DNA of 64,000 bases from Litoditis marina (taxonomy: Eukaryota; Nematoda; Chromadorea; Rhabditida; Rhabditidae), in contig OZ038433.1 of the NCBI GenBank assembly GCA_964036275.1, positions 6,055,048 to 6,119,047 of the forward strand. Reading direction: 5' to 3'. Shown here one piece after another: positions 25,423 through 35,885 of this stretch. The notes below the pieces were generated by a model. That model saw nothing but the letters and a program-made list of their open reading frames with translations, was not told the origin of the DNA and searched no databases. Position 1 is the first letter of the stretch. Each line of letters opens with the position of its first letter. Made by a program: the position numbers and the translations under genes.

Positions 25423-26049
25423 GTTTCCAACGCAGATGTGTGGATGTTGTGTTCGATGCTGTTCGTCTTTCTGTCCCTAGTTGAATTGGCCATCGTGGGA
25501 TTGCAAGAAAGGGAAAAGGTAGGAATAATCGATACTTTTATCCCTTGTGCGTTATTGATTACTTCATCGAGTTCATTTATATTTCTGAGCTCTTTGTAAC
25601 AAATGTCCGATTTCTTTTTAGTTTGGTCTCGATTCACGTCTAATCATTGATGAATTTTGACGTGAACTTGCAACGGGATCAAGCAACAAACACAACAGGA
25701 TAGGCGGATAGGACCACCTCTACTAGGCTATTAGTTTAATATTAGTTTTCCAGAACCACCGTGAAATTGTGTGCAAAATAGACGCCTTCGCTAGGATAGC
25801 CTTCCCGACTGCATTCAGTCTTTTCAATGTGAGAACATTATGGAATCCTCCGTTTTTTTTACCATTTGAAAAATTGTGAAAATATTTTTTCTGTTCCAGG
25901 ACCAAATTTAGTTTTCTTATACGAAGCAAAAACAAGTGTGATGTGGTCAGACCCAAAAACTATCACTAAAACTTAACCCTTAAAATCACTATATTGAAAT
26001 TTCATTTCAGATAGCATATTGGGCCCGGTACGGCATGAAGTTGGGATAA
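15757..26049 (+). CDS. Cys-loop ligand-gated ion channel subunit (nematode LGC, anion-channel-like)
   Basis: A pentameric neurotransmitter receptor subunit. Exons: 15757-15877, 21784-21967, 22668-22782, 22992-23074, 23444-23570, 24399-24511, 25071-25207, 25436-25518, 25754-25828, 26011-26049 (TAA); 358 aa, all phases close. In order it shows a signal peptide ([15 protein letters not shown]), an extracellular domain with WLDP, the Cys-loop (Cys about 148 and 162, 13 residues between), YNNAEVRM, M1 ([16 protein letters not shown]), M2 after [25 protein letters not shown]3, and M4 ([14 protein letters not shown]). The M2 flank resembles nematode amine/ACh-gated chloride channels (MOD-1, LGC, ACC groups), but the usual Pro-Ala-Arg is Thr-Pro-Arg. 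The M3-M4 loop is only about 14 residues. The 5.9-kb first intron carries a SINE and a LINE. I cannot assign the ligand. Confidence 0.92.
15954..16017. repeat. (CT)n microsatellite
   Basis: About 30 uninterrupted CT dinucleotides in the first intron of the channel gene. Confidence 0.95.
16660..16695 (+). repeat. Duplicated splice acceptor plus exon start (target-site duplication, copy 1)
   Basis: ATGCGTATGGATTATTTTCAG followed by CAAAGACGTGTGTTG resembles the real exon-2 boundary at 21763-21798 (ATACGTATTGATTACTTCCAG then CCAAGACGGGTGTGTTG). A second acceptor copy is at 16892-16913. It is interpreted as the duplication flanking the SINE at 16696-16891. Confidence 0.7.
16696..16891 (-). mobile_element. 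tRNA-derived SINE, copy 1
   Basis: On the minus strand the element reads TAGTCGTCGCCAACGGAAAG, then a pol III A box (TAGCGCAGTGGTTAGCGC) and a perfect B box (GGTTCGATTCC), and ends AATTTGGCACTCACTATA. A second copy on the plus strand at 40412-40611 shares both ends and the middle. The cloverleaf is not complete, so this is a SINE and not a working tRNA. Confidence 0.85.
17270..17294 (+). repeat. Poly-G tract
   Basis: A run of about 24 G inside the LINE 3' region. Length may be affected by sequencing error. Confidence 0.9.
17850..20700 (-). pseudogene. LINE ORF2: endonuclease-reverse transcriptase with a frameshift
   Basis: Endonuclease part (about 20700-19550): CETWL, GGGVCAI, GDFNIDW and SDHSS mark an APE-type nuclease. 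RT part (19577-17850): [32 protein letters not shown] and the catalytic FADD. The two parts are in different frames overlapping at 19550-19577, so one frameshift lies near 19578-19625. The endonuclease frame also stays open upstream past 20740, overlapping the end of ORF1 in another frame; no ATG is obvious before Met at 20506, so ORF2 may have been translated by frameshift or reinitiation. The frameshift makes this copy inactive. Confidence 0.88.
20722..21639 (-). pseudogene. LINE ORF1 with one in-frame stop
   Basis: The frame starts at Met 21639 ([13 protein letters not shown]), runs to TAA at 21186-21184 just after [10 protein letters not shown], then continues in the same frame ([19 protein letters not shown]) to TAG at 20722. 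The middle resembles ORF1 proteins of CR1/Jockey elements (an RLGK-type strand followed by a basic region); these bind the element RNA. The nonsense codon is the only break I see. Confidence 0.7.
22157..22532. repeat. G/C-run foldback element in a channel intron
   Basis: Ends TGCAGGGAAAATTGA and TCAATGTTCCCGGAATGCA are imperfect inverted repeats. Inside are about a dozen runs of six or more C or G (for example near 22181, 22201, 22246, 22295, 22330, 22352, 22395, 22441, 22500), on both strands. ACTTCAA or TTGAAGT-type words separate the runs. Both strands could form G-quadruplexes. Confidence 0.75.
23723..23769 (+). repeat. Degenerate copy of channel exon 5 end with splice donor
   Basis: GCGTTCTGGATTCCCGGTTG, then AAAGATAATACTCAACGG followed by GTATGT, mirrors the real exon end at 23515-23576 (GCGTTCCGGATTTCCGGTTG, then AAGGACATTAC... 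and GTAAGG). It lies 200 bp into the following intron. Confidence 0.8.
24124..24140 (+). repeat. Poly-C tract
   Basis: About 17 consecutive C in a channel intron; length uncertain. Confidence 0.9.
24608..24706 (+). repeat. Partial copy of 140-bp MITE-like family
   Basis: Shares GTAAATTGAATATTCACGTA and GTGCACTTTGTCATTGC with the complete copies at 36381-36518, 38525-38661 and 41378-41504, then ends early. Confidence 0.7.
25375..25418. repeat. (GA)n microsatellite
   Basis: A GA dinucleotide run immediately before the acceptor of the M3 exon at 25436. That acceptor has only a short pyrimidine stretch (TCGTTTCCAACGCAG). Confidence 0.9.
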
Positions 26050-26184
26050 AACTACCTCAAATGAAGAAAGGGTTACAAGTGAACATTTTTTTCAAATATA
26101 GTTTTTCTTAATTTCAAAAAAAATTTGTATCAGGGTGCTTCATATCTTCAGTTCCCTTCTTAAAACAAGTTGTTCTATTAATAA

Positions 26185-26277
26185 TTTATTGATTTATTGC
26201 AGCAAAACACATTCAATGTTCAATTTTGTACACTAAAACCCACACAAGCAGCGATCACAGAAGATTGCTAGAATAAA
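26185..26277. terminator. Facing polyadenylation signals of convergent genes
   Basis: AATAAA at 26272-26277 lies 0.2 kb past the channel stop. On the minus strand AATAAA (TTTATT at 26185-26190 and 26193-26198) lies 0.33 kb past the PAPS synthase stop. If both are used, the two 3' UTRs overlap by roughly 100 nt. Confidence 0.5.
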
Positions 26278-26530
26278 TATCTATATTTCAAAATGCCTAA
26301 AACAGACGTATTCGAGTAGATTCACAAAATCCATAATTAGTTAGTATAAATTATCTTATAACATTCATATTAATTAGTATGCTAAATAGGATAGAATGCA
26401 ACTCTCTGTGAAAACCAACCACGAATACAACAAAACAATCACCGCCAAACTAGCGGTAACCAAGGAATTTCAGAAAAGGAATGAAAATAACAGTGTGTGC
26501 AATCGAAATAAAAAATCAAGAATTGTCTGT

Positions 26531-29500
26531 TTACTTGTTTATCGATTTGTAATAATCGGCCAATACTTTCCATGCTGTGGGGGCCATGAAACCATCGGGA
26601 GGCAGGGCGCCGGTTCTGGAAAATATCGATTTTATTGATTACTTATATTGATTGATCACTCATTTTCATATTCTTTTGTTGATTCCATGATTCACGCAAA
26701 ATTAGTTTTAGCTGCACATTTTACACTGAGAGCTAACCATCCAGGTTTGACAAAACTACAAAACGTGTAGAACAAACAGCAAACTACACATGTCAGATTA
26801 ATATACACCAAGAAAACCCAATCACACTTTACGAGAATGTGAAAACTACAAACCACTACCCGTTTAAGAGACCAAACTACATATTTCCCGAAAGCAAATC
26901 TGAAAGTCACTTCATTTTCAAGCTACCCAACTACTACATAGCTATTCTAAAGCTAGTGTTCAATCGCAAATAAGCATTCTGTTCTATTCTATTCCATAGT
27001 TCAAAAACGTGTCAAACTACAAACCATCACCCATTCAAGAGAGCAAACTACAAACTCGCACAAACCTGGCGAGTCCTCTCATCTTTGTTCCGGAGATGAA
27101 TTCGAAGTCTTCCTTCCGTTTCTGGTCGAAGAAGGACATCTTTCCGGCCTTTTTGTCGTAGGCGGCCACCCGGAATGGGACTATGTCCAGACGGGAGAGA
27201 CCCGGCGCCATCGACAGAACCTGGAATAATATTAACAACTTATGCGAACTATATTTATTACTGTAATCAGCCATTTAAGTAGGGGCCATCGATAGAACCT
27301 AAAGCAATGGAAATTCGCTGAGTTGTATAGGTCCCTTCAAAACGTTGTGAACAGCGTACTCAGAACAAGCGTCATTGCAAAACAGTAAATTACTGTTTAT
27401 ACAACGTGGCTGTCATATATATTTATCTTTCCTCTCGTCGTCTGACGTCTCTTCGGGGCACACTATATCTCTAGATTTGTTGCAATACAGTTTCGACCAA
27501 ACGCGAATTTGTAATGAACAGCCTATAGTCTGAGAAGAGGTGAATTCGGTGAATGACGGGCTTTGGCAAGCGACCTGGCTCGTCTGCGTATCTTTTATCT
27601 ACGCACTCTCTGCTCTGATGGCTGAAGTATAATCAACCACCGCTCGCACTACGCTGCTTATTCATTCAGCCCTCTACTGTCTTTCTCAGCCCGGTATTTG
27701 ACAGAGAATTCTGAACACTGATAAGCGTCGAAAATGTTGATTCGAAAAAGATAAAAGAAAGACATAGAGGAGAGGCACAACATTTTCATCAATTTGTTCA
27801 GTGTCTACCTTAGCTCCGTGAGTGGGCTCGTAGAGGAAGTCGCCCGTCTCGGGATGCTGGATGCCGGCTGGGTCACGGCCTACGATGTACGTATCGGCTC
27901 CGGCCGCGATACGCGCTCTGAAGCAAACATTTACGTATTTTTGACAACTCTTTCACGATTGGAGCATAGAGAGGAGTCAATGAGTCTGAATATGTAAAAA
28001 ATTTATAGTAAATTCCTATTGTAATTAATATTATCATCATTATTATTACTAATATTGAAAATTGATTACCTGGCGTGCCATTGTACCTCGGTGGGACCTG
28101 CATATAGCATGGGGGAGGGGAATATGGAGAGGACCGTCCATTCGGGGTCCAACACCCCCTCCGCCATCACCGCCTCGTGTTGGCGGATTCGCACCGAGAG
28201 CGGCACGTCGTCGTCCTTCGTCCAACCACCTGGAATATAATATATAAAGTTTGTTAACAAATACATTATTAAACTAAAATAAATAAAGTTTATGAACAAA
28301 ACATTATCTTTTTATAATAAGTCCGTTTTTATTAACGTTCCTAGCAATCCATTTGAACTACATTGAATGCACCTGAAACACGTCGAATAAAGTTTGTAAT
28401 CAAAAAACTATATTTTAATAACGAAGAGTTTTTCAATAAGGTTTTTCAGCCAACCACTTGAATCACGTTTTATTCAAAAAACATTATTTCCCTTGAAAAA
28501 GTTTTGTACAATTTATAGTTAACAGTCGTTGACAAACTAGCTACAGAAACCTTTCAAAGACATTTCATGAGCCTTCAACTATCAATCAGAGAGTAACACC
28601 TCTTTCCTACATCATTATTATTATGTTTTATTGGTAGTATTACTATTCAAATATAAAAGTGTCTCTACCCACCCAGAGGATGTAGGAGGAGCATGGGATT
28701 CTTGTACTTCTTCAGCAGTTTCTCACGAGTATCTCTCATGAGAAGCGCGTGCCCGTTGTGCACGGGGTTACGCAGTTGGAAGGCGAATACTGCGTCCGCT
28801 CCTGAAATCGATTGGAACACATTATTGATTGGTTTGATCTACCGCTTTGCACATTTTCTGGAACTAATCTCACTGATTATTCTGGTTAGACCAATTCAGT
28901 TAGATTTCTGAATTTGGCGCCACAATTTGGCGCCCGTTTTTCTTCTTTCAAGAATTTCACCAGAAAGGAGATCGAAACTTCTCATTATCCTGTTGAGTTT
29001 TTTTTTCATTTTCTATAGTTACTTTTTATTTTCTATCTGTCAACTCACCCTTTTCCCGGAAAATTTCTCTGAGTTCTGCGGGCGTCTTGCGGAACTTATC
29101 CAGACCGTCGTTGTACTTGATACGTTCAAGTACCTGCAACAAACGAATTACCAAACGCTTTATCGACAAAACAAACAAATTTGTACTATAAATGTTCCTT
29201 TGAATCGTTTTTTTTTCGGTCGTTTCGGGTTCTTTCGGTGTTAAAATACATCTATACTTTATCATGAGACAAAGCACAGCACAAATTCAGAGCTACAGTA
29301 TGCTTGCTGGTGCCACAGTAGCAATAGAAGGACCGAACGAACTCTGATATACCTACAAGTTTTTTTCTACTCTAGCACACAGCAGAAACTTATTCATACA
29401 ATATACTGTCTTCTGAATCATTTACCGCATAACAACAAAAGTGCACGCACACATCATAAATCAATGTACACCGTACGCTAGCCAACCTTGAGGAAAAACA

Positions 29501-32500
29501 ATGTAGATGAATAAGTAAACAAGGTACCTTGAGGTCTCCTCCGAGACATCAGTCACCCTTACATTTATATTCATTTACTTTTTTCATCTTTTTAGGTTAA
29601 TAAATAAAGTAAACAAGTCTTCCCAACGTTTAGCTAAATAAACAAGTAGGTGAATACGTAAACAAGGTAAACAACTACCTTGAGGTCGCCTCCGAGACAC
29701 CAGTCTCCCCGTTGCATGATCTGGTTGATGGTCGGATGGCGGGTGTCAGCTATTCCGAACTGTCGTGCCACCCGCTCCTCCTTTCTGTGGGGGAACACCT
29801 CCCCCTCACGGACTATGGCTATGACACGACCCCCGTGGGTAAGCGAGATGGCGGGCGAGACTGAACCGTCTGGAGAGAGGGGTTACTGATATGGACAATG
29901 ATAATTAAAAAAATTACAATGAGAATTGTATGAAGTTTTGAACAATTGGGAAACAGGAAGGGGTTGGGAGAGTATAGGACGAAAGACGCAGATAATACGT
30001 CATTTCAGGTCAAGTTTTGAGAGACTTGTATATAGGGTTGTTAATCGAGTTCGAAATTTCGAGTTTTGGGAAATTTCGAGTTTTCGAGTTGTGGGAAATT
30101 TCGAGTTTTCGAGTTTTGGGAAATTTCGAGTTTTCGAGTTTTGAAAAATTTCGAGTTTTCGAGTTTTGGGAAATTTCGAGTTTTCGAGTTTCGAGTTCGA
30201 CTAAACTCGAAAATTTTCGAGTTTTTTCGAGTCGAGTTTCGAGTTCGACTTTAACAACCCTACTTGTATATCATATTCTTCTCGAAAATATCTCTAGTTT
30301 TGAACTGTAATGTTCACTCTTCTTTTTCGTCTAGGGAAAGTGCGAGAGTGTATACGTCAAACCCTGACCCAAGCAATACTGCATCAGTCTGCATATCGCA
30401 AAGCGCCGACGCAGACATAAAGTGCCGTTTCACGTGATGTCCACGTGCTCTCACGTACCTTCCGTGAGAATGGTCTTCTTTTGTTCCTCGTCAATGGGTA
30501 GGAGAATGGGAATACTCTGGTTGACCGGCTCCTCTAGCGGCCAAACGTCAGCTGTACCTTCGTCCTAGAAAAAAGACTATATTCAAAACAGTAAAAAAAT
30601 TCTGCACGCTCTCAGAAAATTCCTCATTACTGTTGGGGTACAGGCCAAATTCGTGTGGAAACTTTCTGAATGGCAGAAACTATTTTTTCCGACATTCTCT
30701 GACCACTTCTTCGGGCATAGTACTTTCTAAAAATTTAAATTGTACTATTACCACTGGTTTCTATTCTACAATCTATACACAATAAACATTTATTATTATT
30801 AAAACACACTACCTTGTCTCCGGGGAAGACCGTTTTGTGCTTCAAATCAATCAATTGTCCGAAATGTAGAGACTGGAGGTACTGTCTCTCTCTCATGAAA
30901 CCCGATAGAGGAGTCGCCCAGCCCTCAGAAAGAACCTGTAAAGATAAAAAATTAGTTTGAGTTAAAAACAAAACGTTTAATTTTTATTGCTTATCAAGGT
31001 CCTGAAGAAGTCCGGATCGCATGGCTGGTAACAAAGATACGTGTTTGTTATTGTGTAACTCTGTGAATAAGGCGACAAACGACTGGAAAATTTCCGTAAA
31101 ACATAATGATCTCTTATTATTAACCTTCTATAACCGGCCACTCAATATACATGATAAATAAATAAAAATTTGCAAGTATGCAGAGATATAAGCACCTCTG
31201 TAGGGCAGTCAAGGAACAACATTTCGCAACGATTCGACGGAGCTAATTAATACTGGAATCATGAATAACGGACCTGCAGCCATTGTAGGTCGACATCGTT
31301 GATCTGAACTGCCGGCAGGGTGGCGGCTTCCTGCAGGAGTACCGCGCGTTCCTCCTCCGACTGGACCAAAAGGGGACGCAGGGGGGCTGCGGCCGGGAGG
31401 AAACCCATCTCTTCCACTGCCTAAAAGAGAGAAATATTTGAAAAGAGGGGAAGCTTCAATGATTGACAAATTACATGAACTACAAAATAAATTAGCTTGA
31501 AAGTTCAATATTCAAACGCACGATACATTAAATTCATTGCCTTTGAGACACACACGGACATACAAAGGGTTGGCTGAGCACACACTATCCATTACGAATA
31601 GCACAGACAAAGTTGCACATGTAATTTTAGACAACAATTTTTTAAACACTTTTTTCCTTTGTTAAGAATGCAGAAATTTTAGCGCTTTCCTCAACTATTT
31701 GGTCAACTCAACTATTGGAAAAGTGGGCTCAGAGGTTCGAGTCCCTTCCGGAAAAGTTTTCTTCTCAAGCCGGGAATAACACAATAAAATATTATAACTA
31801 CAATTATTATCATTATATTATTGTTAATATCATTATTATTATTATTATTATCATTATATTATTAGTATATATATATACCTCATCCGGCAGCATTCCTTCC
31901 GAGTGAAGGAAACTGATGACTTTCTGTAGACAATCCTTCTCCGACTCGGAACCGGCATCCAGAACCTGGCAGGAAAATCGATAAATTATTGATTTCAAAG
32001 AACATATAAAATCTGAATTACTGAATTTGAAGAACATAATGAATATCTTACCCATTCCAACTCAACACCTATCAAGCCCAATTTGGCGAATTTCCCCCCA
32101 CTCCGAATTGAATAAATGTAGTTACAAATATTAGTATTACTATACTTTGAATCACCCGGGCAGCCGAATATTCCCAGTCTTATTCTCGTGTGGGTTGACG
32201 TAGGAATGGAACAGACTATACCCACCAGCTCCGCCCCCTCGGGTGGTTCGTAGGCGCTGTCAATACCAGTGAAACCGCGGATCTCACCGGCTCGAGCCTT
32301 TTTGTACAGCTCTGAAAATCAATAAATTAAAAGAAACTTTGAATTATTCATAAATTTGAATTGTATTACAAAAATTACTGTACTTGTATGAACAGTTCTT
32401 AAATTCACAAGAATCAATATTCGATAAAAATGATCTACCTAAATTTCAGGACTGATTGATATAACAAATTTCTTAAATTTATCAACTCACTCTTGGGGTC

Positions 32501-35134
32501 CCTCAGTTCACAGACTTCCAATGAAGTACTCATATGGACCTCGACGAACGGCAGATTTTCCTTAAAAATACTTTTTCAATAAATGAGGGGACCTGACGAA
32601 TTTTCCTAGATTTTATAGATTTATTTATTGTGATAATGATAATACAAGTAATAATTTTTTAATAATATAATTGTTATTATCGTACCGCCTCGTGTATCTT
32701 CCTGGCCAATTCCCTATCTGTCTTGAAGGGAGAAATGAAGGAGGCGAGGCACACAACTCCCATGTCTGCGAACAATTTCGCTACTTCGGCTACTCTAAAA
32801 AACGAATGTACAAACGCAAAAAACGGAGGCGCGCATTAGCCGAACCGAAGACAACTCACGCACAGCGCTTCGCGCTGCGCGCGATTGTGACGCAGTGGCG
32901 AACAGGTCAGAGCTTTACCGAAACGGTCGAAGGTTCGATCCCGTCTACGACAAGCTTCACACTCATCTAACTTTGAAAGTTTAGCTACTATGCTTAAAAA
33001 AAAGTATGCAAAATAAAGATTACAGTCATATTTAGATGTTTTCCTTTAATGATGGTCCTAAATAATGTTATTATGCTCGTAATTCGAAACGAATTGAACG
33101 TATCAAACGTATCAATGAAAAGTACTACTAGGAATCGCTCTAGCGATACATATATCATTATGTTGATGTATTTGTAGTTTGATCACGGTTCATTTTCGAC
33201 GACAGATGAGAGATATACTCAGAATGCTGTGTACTCTGACCAAACTACAACTCAGTTGATCAAATTACAACTATCTCTTCTACCTTCTGATGTTCTCGCT
33301 TCTCTCTTCCTTGGCGAATCCGAGATTCTTGCATAGACCATGTCTCACATTGTCTCCATCCAGTCCGTAACAGGGGATGCCCATCTGCAAATATCGATTT
33401 TTTTAAATCATTAAAACACAATCGAAAATATATGCTCATGATGTTGTTTTGACTATTGGGCCGAGCACAATATGTTTTCGTTTAATTCATATTAGTGATC
33501 ACTCAGTTCCAAGTTTCAATTTTTCTGAAGACAGTGTAACAGTTCGCAAAACCTTCCAAAAAAACGGTAACTCTGAAAAGTACTATTCCCACAACTCTCT
33601 CTCTCTCTGCTCCTTTTACATCCTATCTTCCAACATCCGTAAATATTATTCTCTCCTTAACGTCAATTGTGCTACAGTACCACTTACTGCCCCCCTAATT
33701 GTACCCTGAGAATGATCATTACAACCACGCACCGCGCCCCTCTTTCAATGTAAACAGTTATTATAATTTCATGCAATTTTTCGCAACTAAGCTGCACAAA
33801 TAAATCAAAGCCCAGAGAGGGCTGTTTTTAAAACATCACCAGCTTTATATGCACGAATACGCAAACAGTGCATAAAGAGAATACTAACTTGAAAACAAAA
33901 ATATCCGCCTAGTGTGGGAGTCGAATTATTGACAGAACTTTGACAGGCGCGGTCGCTACTCAAAATACCAACTGCGCTCTAGGAAGCAGTGACGCGAGAA
34001 GATTTATATCAATTTGTGCACAGTACTAATCGAAATATACAGTAATCTATCACCTAAACTCTTGCTAGCACTATAACAAGACTCCATTACCTACTATTAC
34101 AAGCACGAACTTATGTAAAATACATTTTTATACTAATACATCTCATTTTTCCCTCAAAAAGTCCACTCGATCACAGACTCTTTTAAATCGATGCAATGAT
34201 TCAGATGTTTTGAAATTGCGAATAGTCCACTAACAAAATATAATTGGAAAATGTGGTTTGGTAAACCAACAAAAAGTGGTGTACACAGAAGAAAAATACA
34301 GTAGCTAAACTTCCAACTACAAGTAGAATAAGCACAAATAGCTCCGTAGCCTTCTCCAAAATCATCTATTTCAAATAGCAATACCCTAAGGAAAAAGGAC
34401 TTTTGGAGCAGACAACCTGAACAGTAGATCAAAACTGACCTTTTTCTGTTCTGGGATAGACCGGTGACCCCGGAATATCTCATTTACATCCAGTAGAGTC
34501 ACACTAGACTTTCACGTCACTCTCTCGCAGATACAATATGAACTGCTTACCACAATAATTTACCCTTGTTTCTACTCGTTTTTCATTTCCATAAGTACTT
34601 GAATAACTATGAATACCTGTGTGAGTGCCTTCTCCAGGGCGAATGAGATGGTCGTTTTTCCTGCCCCGGACAGACCGGTGAACCAGATGGTACATCCCCG
34701 GAATCCCGGATACTTCCCCAGAATGGCCGCGCGTTCCGAACGGAAAGTCGAATGTTCTTGGAACGTCACATTCGTGGCGCCGCTCGAAAAACTCTGGAAC
34801 CAATTTTGTTTCTCGACAACTTTGAGTCAATCAGAAAAATTAGAAAGTTTGCCTTCGTTCATTCATACTAATTTTAATTTGTTGGTGTAAAACCATAATT
34901 TCAGTTCTTTTTGGCAAACAACTTTTTTACAAGATCTTTACTACAAGTTTGTGAAGAAATTTATTTATGATCCAGTGTTCTCTTTTCAAAATTTTTGGCA
35001 AAACCCAAAAAACCCATTCAGCTCGGGTTGCCGGGTAAAACGAATAACGCAGAAAAATCTACTATTCACACCTTGGAAACGCAACTTACAATGGTCAGGC
35101 GCTTTTTCTTCATGGGAGCCCCGTTTTGCGACAT
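26531..35134 (-). CDS. pps-1: Bifunctional PAPS synthase (APS kinase + ATP sulfurylase), 17 exons
   Basis: Makes PAPS, the universal sulfate donor, from sulfate and ATP via APS. Exons (gene order): 35134-35090, 34793-34617, 33384-33284, 32794-32686, 32560-32491, 32311-32226, 31965-31879, 31420-31274, 30935-30813, 30564-30459, 29869-29679, 29133-29049, 28801-28673, 28229-28070, 27917-27809, 27220-27066, 26615-26531 (TAA); 654 aa, all phases close. The APS kinase P-loop GLSGAGKT is at about residues 55-62, followed by [12 protein letters not shown] and [10 protein letters not shown]. Sulfurylase motifs are [13 protein letters not shown], the HxxH site [10 protein letters not shown] at about 451-460, GRDPAG and [10 protein letters not shown]; it ends [14 protein letters not shown]. 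Length is close to animal PAPSS (about 620-650 aa). The basic KKKRL near the N-terminus recalls the nuclear signal of human PAPSS1. Symbol is the C. elegans name. Confidence 0.95.
29519..29570 (-). repeat. Degenerate copy of a PAPS synthase exon end with splice donor
   Basis: On the plus strand ACCTTGAGGTCTCCTCCGAG (29527) copies ACCTTGAGGTCGCCTCCGAG at 29678, the complement of the exon end and donor. It lies 150 bp downstream in the gene's intron; both copies sit next to GTAAACAAG repeats. Confidence 0.8.
30033..30262. repeat. CGAG-array foldback element, copy 3
   Basis: Starts TAGGGTTGTTAATCGAG, ends GTTCGACTTTAACAACCCTA; interior is CGAGTTTT/GGGAAATTT units. Located in a PAPS synthase intron. 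Confidence 0.85.
31690..31760 (+). repeat. tRNA-like fragment with B box
   Basis: AGGTTCGAGTCCC (31733) fits a pol III B box, but no matching A box and arms are clear. Probably a SINE relic. Confidence 0.35.
32887..32955 (+). repeat. tRNA-like SINE fragment
   Basis: A-box-like TGACGCAGTGG (32887) and B box GGTTCGATCCC (32932) are correctly spaced for a tRNA-derived promoter, but paired acceptor and anticodon stems are missing. It lies in a PAPS synthase intron after a palindromic CGCGCTGCGCGCG-type stretch. Confidence 0.5.
33172..33250. repeat. TGTAGTTTGATC hairpin repeat
   Basis: TTTGTAGTTTGATC on the left and CCAAACTACAA on the right, in a PAPS synthase intron. Confidence 0.7.
33905..33990 (-). 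repeat. tRNA-like SINE fragment
   Basis: On the minus strand TAGAGCGCAGTTGGTA (A-box-like) precedes ATTCGACTCC (B-box-like) at tRNA spacing. No full cloverleaf forms, so a SINE relic is preferred over a tRNA gene. Confidence 0.45.
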
Positions 35135-35202
35135 TTTGTGCAGATTTACAGCGTAAAACCAGGAGACAGACTCAAGAGTAGGTAGGTGCGAATAAGGGAT
35201 TT

Positions 35203-35250
35203 GGCCACGCCCCTTTCTATGATTATTAGGGATTAGGCCACGCCCCTTTT
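35203..35250. promoter_or_regulatory. Two GC-box/KLF-like motifs upstream of PAPS synthase
   Basis: GGCCACGCCCCTTT occurs at 35203 and 35236, 70-115 bp upstream of the start codon at 35134. CACGCCC is a KLF/Sp-type site. The duplicated spacing suggests a core promoter, or another small duplication. Confidence 0.5.
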
Positions 35251-35332
35251 GATCATCGGCGGAGGGATGATCCCCAATTGGGGGAGGATCTACTAACAAA
35301 CAGGGGGAGGAGAACTGACACCCAACATCGCG

Positions 35333-35411
35333 TGATCACGTGATTTTCACGTGAATCATTCATATATCCATCTGGTAGTCACGTCACTTTCACGTGAAAA
35401 ATCACGTGAGA
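35333..35411. promoter_or_regulatory. Palindromic cluster of four CACGTG E-boxes
   Basis: CACGTG occurs at 35337, 35348, 35391 and 35403, arranged as inverted arms (TCACGTGATTTTCACGTGAA and TTCACGTGAAAAATCACGTG). It lies 200 bp upstream of the PAPS synthase start, and downstream of the candidate alternative first exon. bHLH factors bind CACGTG; the arrangement could also be a small foldback repeat. Confidence 0.5.
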
Positions 35412-35619
35412 ACCAATGATCGTCTAAACCCCACTCAGCATCAATTCAACAAATAGCTCGGGATTAAGCAGGAGAATATTCGTGACAAATCCTACGTAAA
35501 CTTCTGCAGTGTTACAGTCCGATACTAGATGACAGTTGGAAATAGTGCGCTACCGTAACTCAATTTGGAAGTAACCAGCAAAACATATGTTATCGTAACC
35601 GAATACGAGAACACAAGTA

Positions 35620-35885
35620 ACCGTAACTTACGCTAGTATTGCTCTCTTTCAAGAGACTACCATAACCCGGGGAAACAAACGTGATTACAACCTACACATT
35701 ACAAACCAGAGCTACCGTAACCCAATTTGAATGAAATGACCTACCGCCAGCTTTATAGTCTTTCTGAAAACTACCGTAATCCGGTGAGTAAACCGGACTA
35801 CAACCTACACATCACCAAGACAGCGCTACCGTATCCCGTATCGAAATGACCTACCGCCAGCTTTGCTCTCTTTCTGGGGACCACT
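35620..35885 (-). repeat. Three tandem copies of an exon end with splice donor (about 110-bp unit)
   Basis: On the plus strand CTACCGCCAGCTTT occurs at 35741 and 35851, and a diverged form (TTACGCTAGTATTGCTCTCT) at about 35630. Each is followed by TCTTTC and a CTACCGTAA or CATAACCCGG segment. Each copy includes the donor of the candidate first exon at 35855-35941. Confidence 0.75.

Noticed and set aside
25519..25753. A possible extra exon encoding a longer M3-M4 loop of the channel
   Set aside because: The acceptor-like TTTTTAG at 25615-25621 leads into a frame that hits TGA after 12 codons in the needed phase, and direct joining of 25518 to 25754 keeps the frame.
32887..32955. A possible tRNA gene
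   Set aside because: A and B boxes are present but the acceptor and anticodon stems do not pair, so I list it as a SINE-like fragment.
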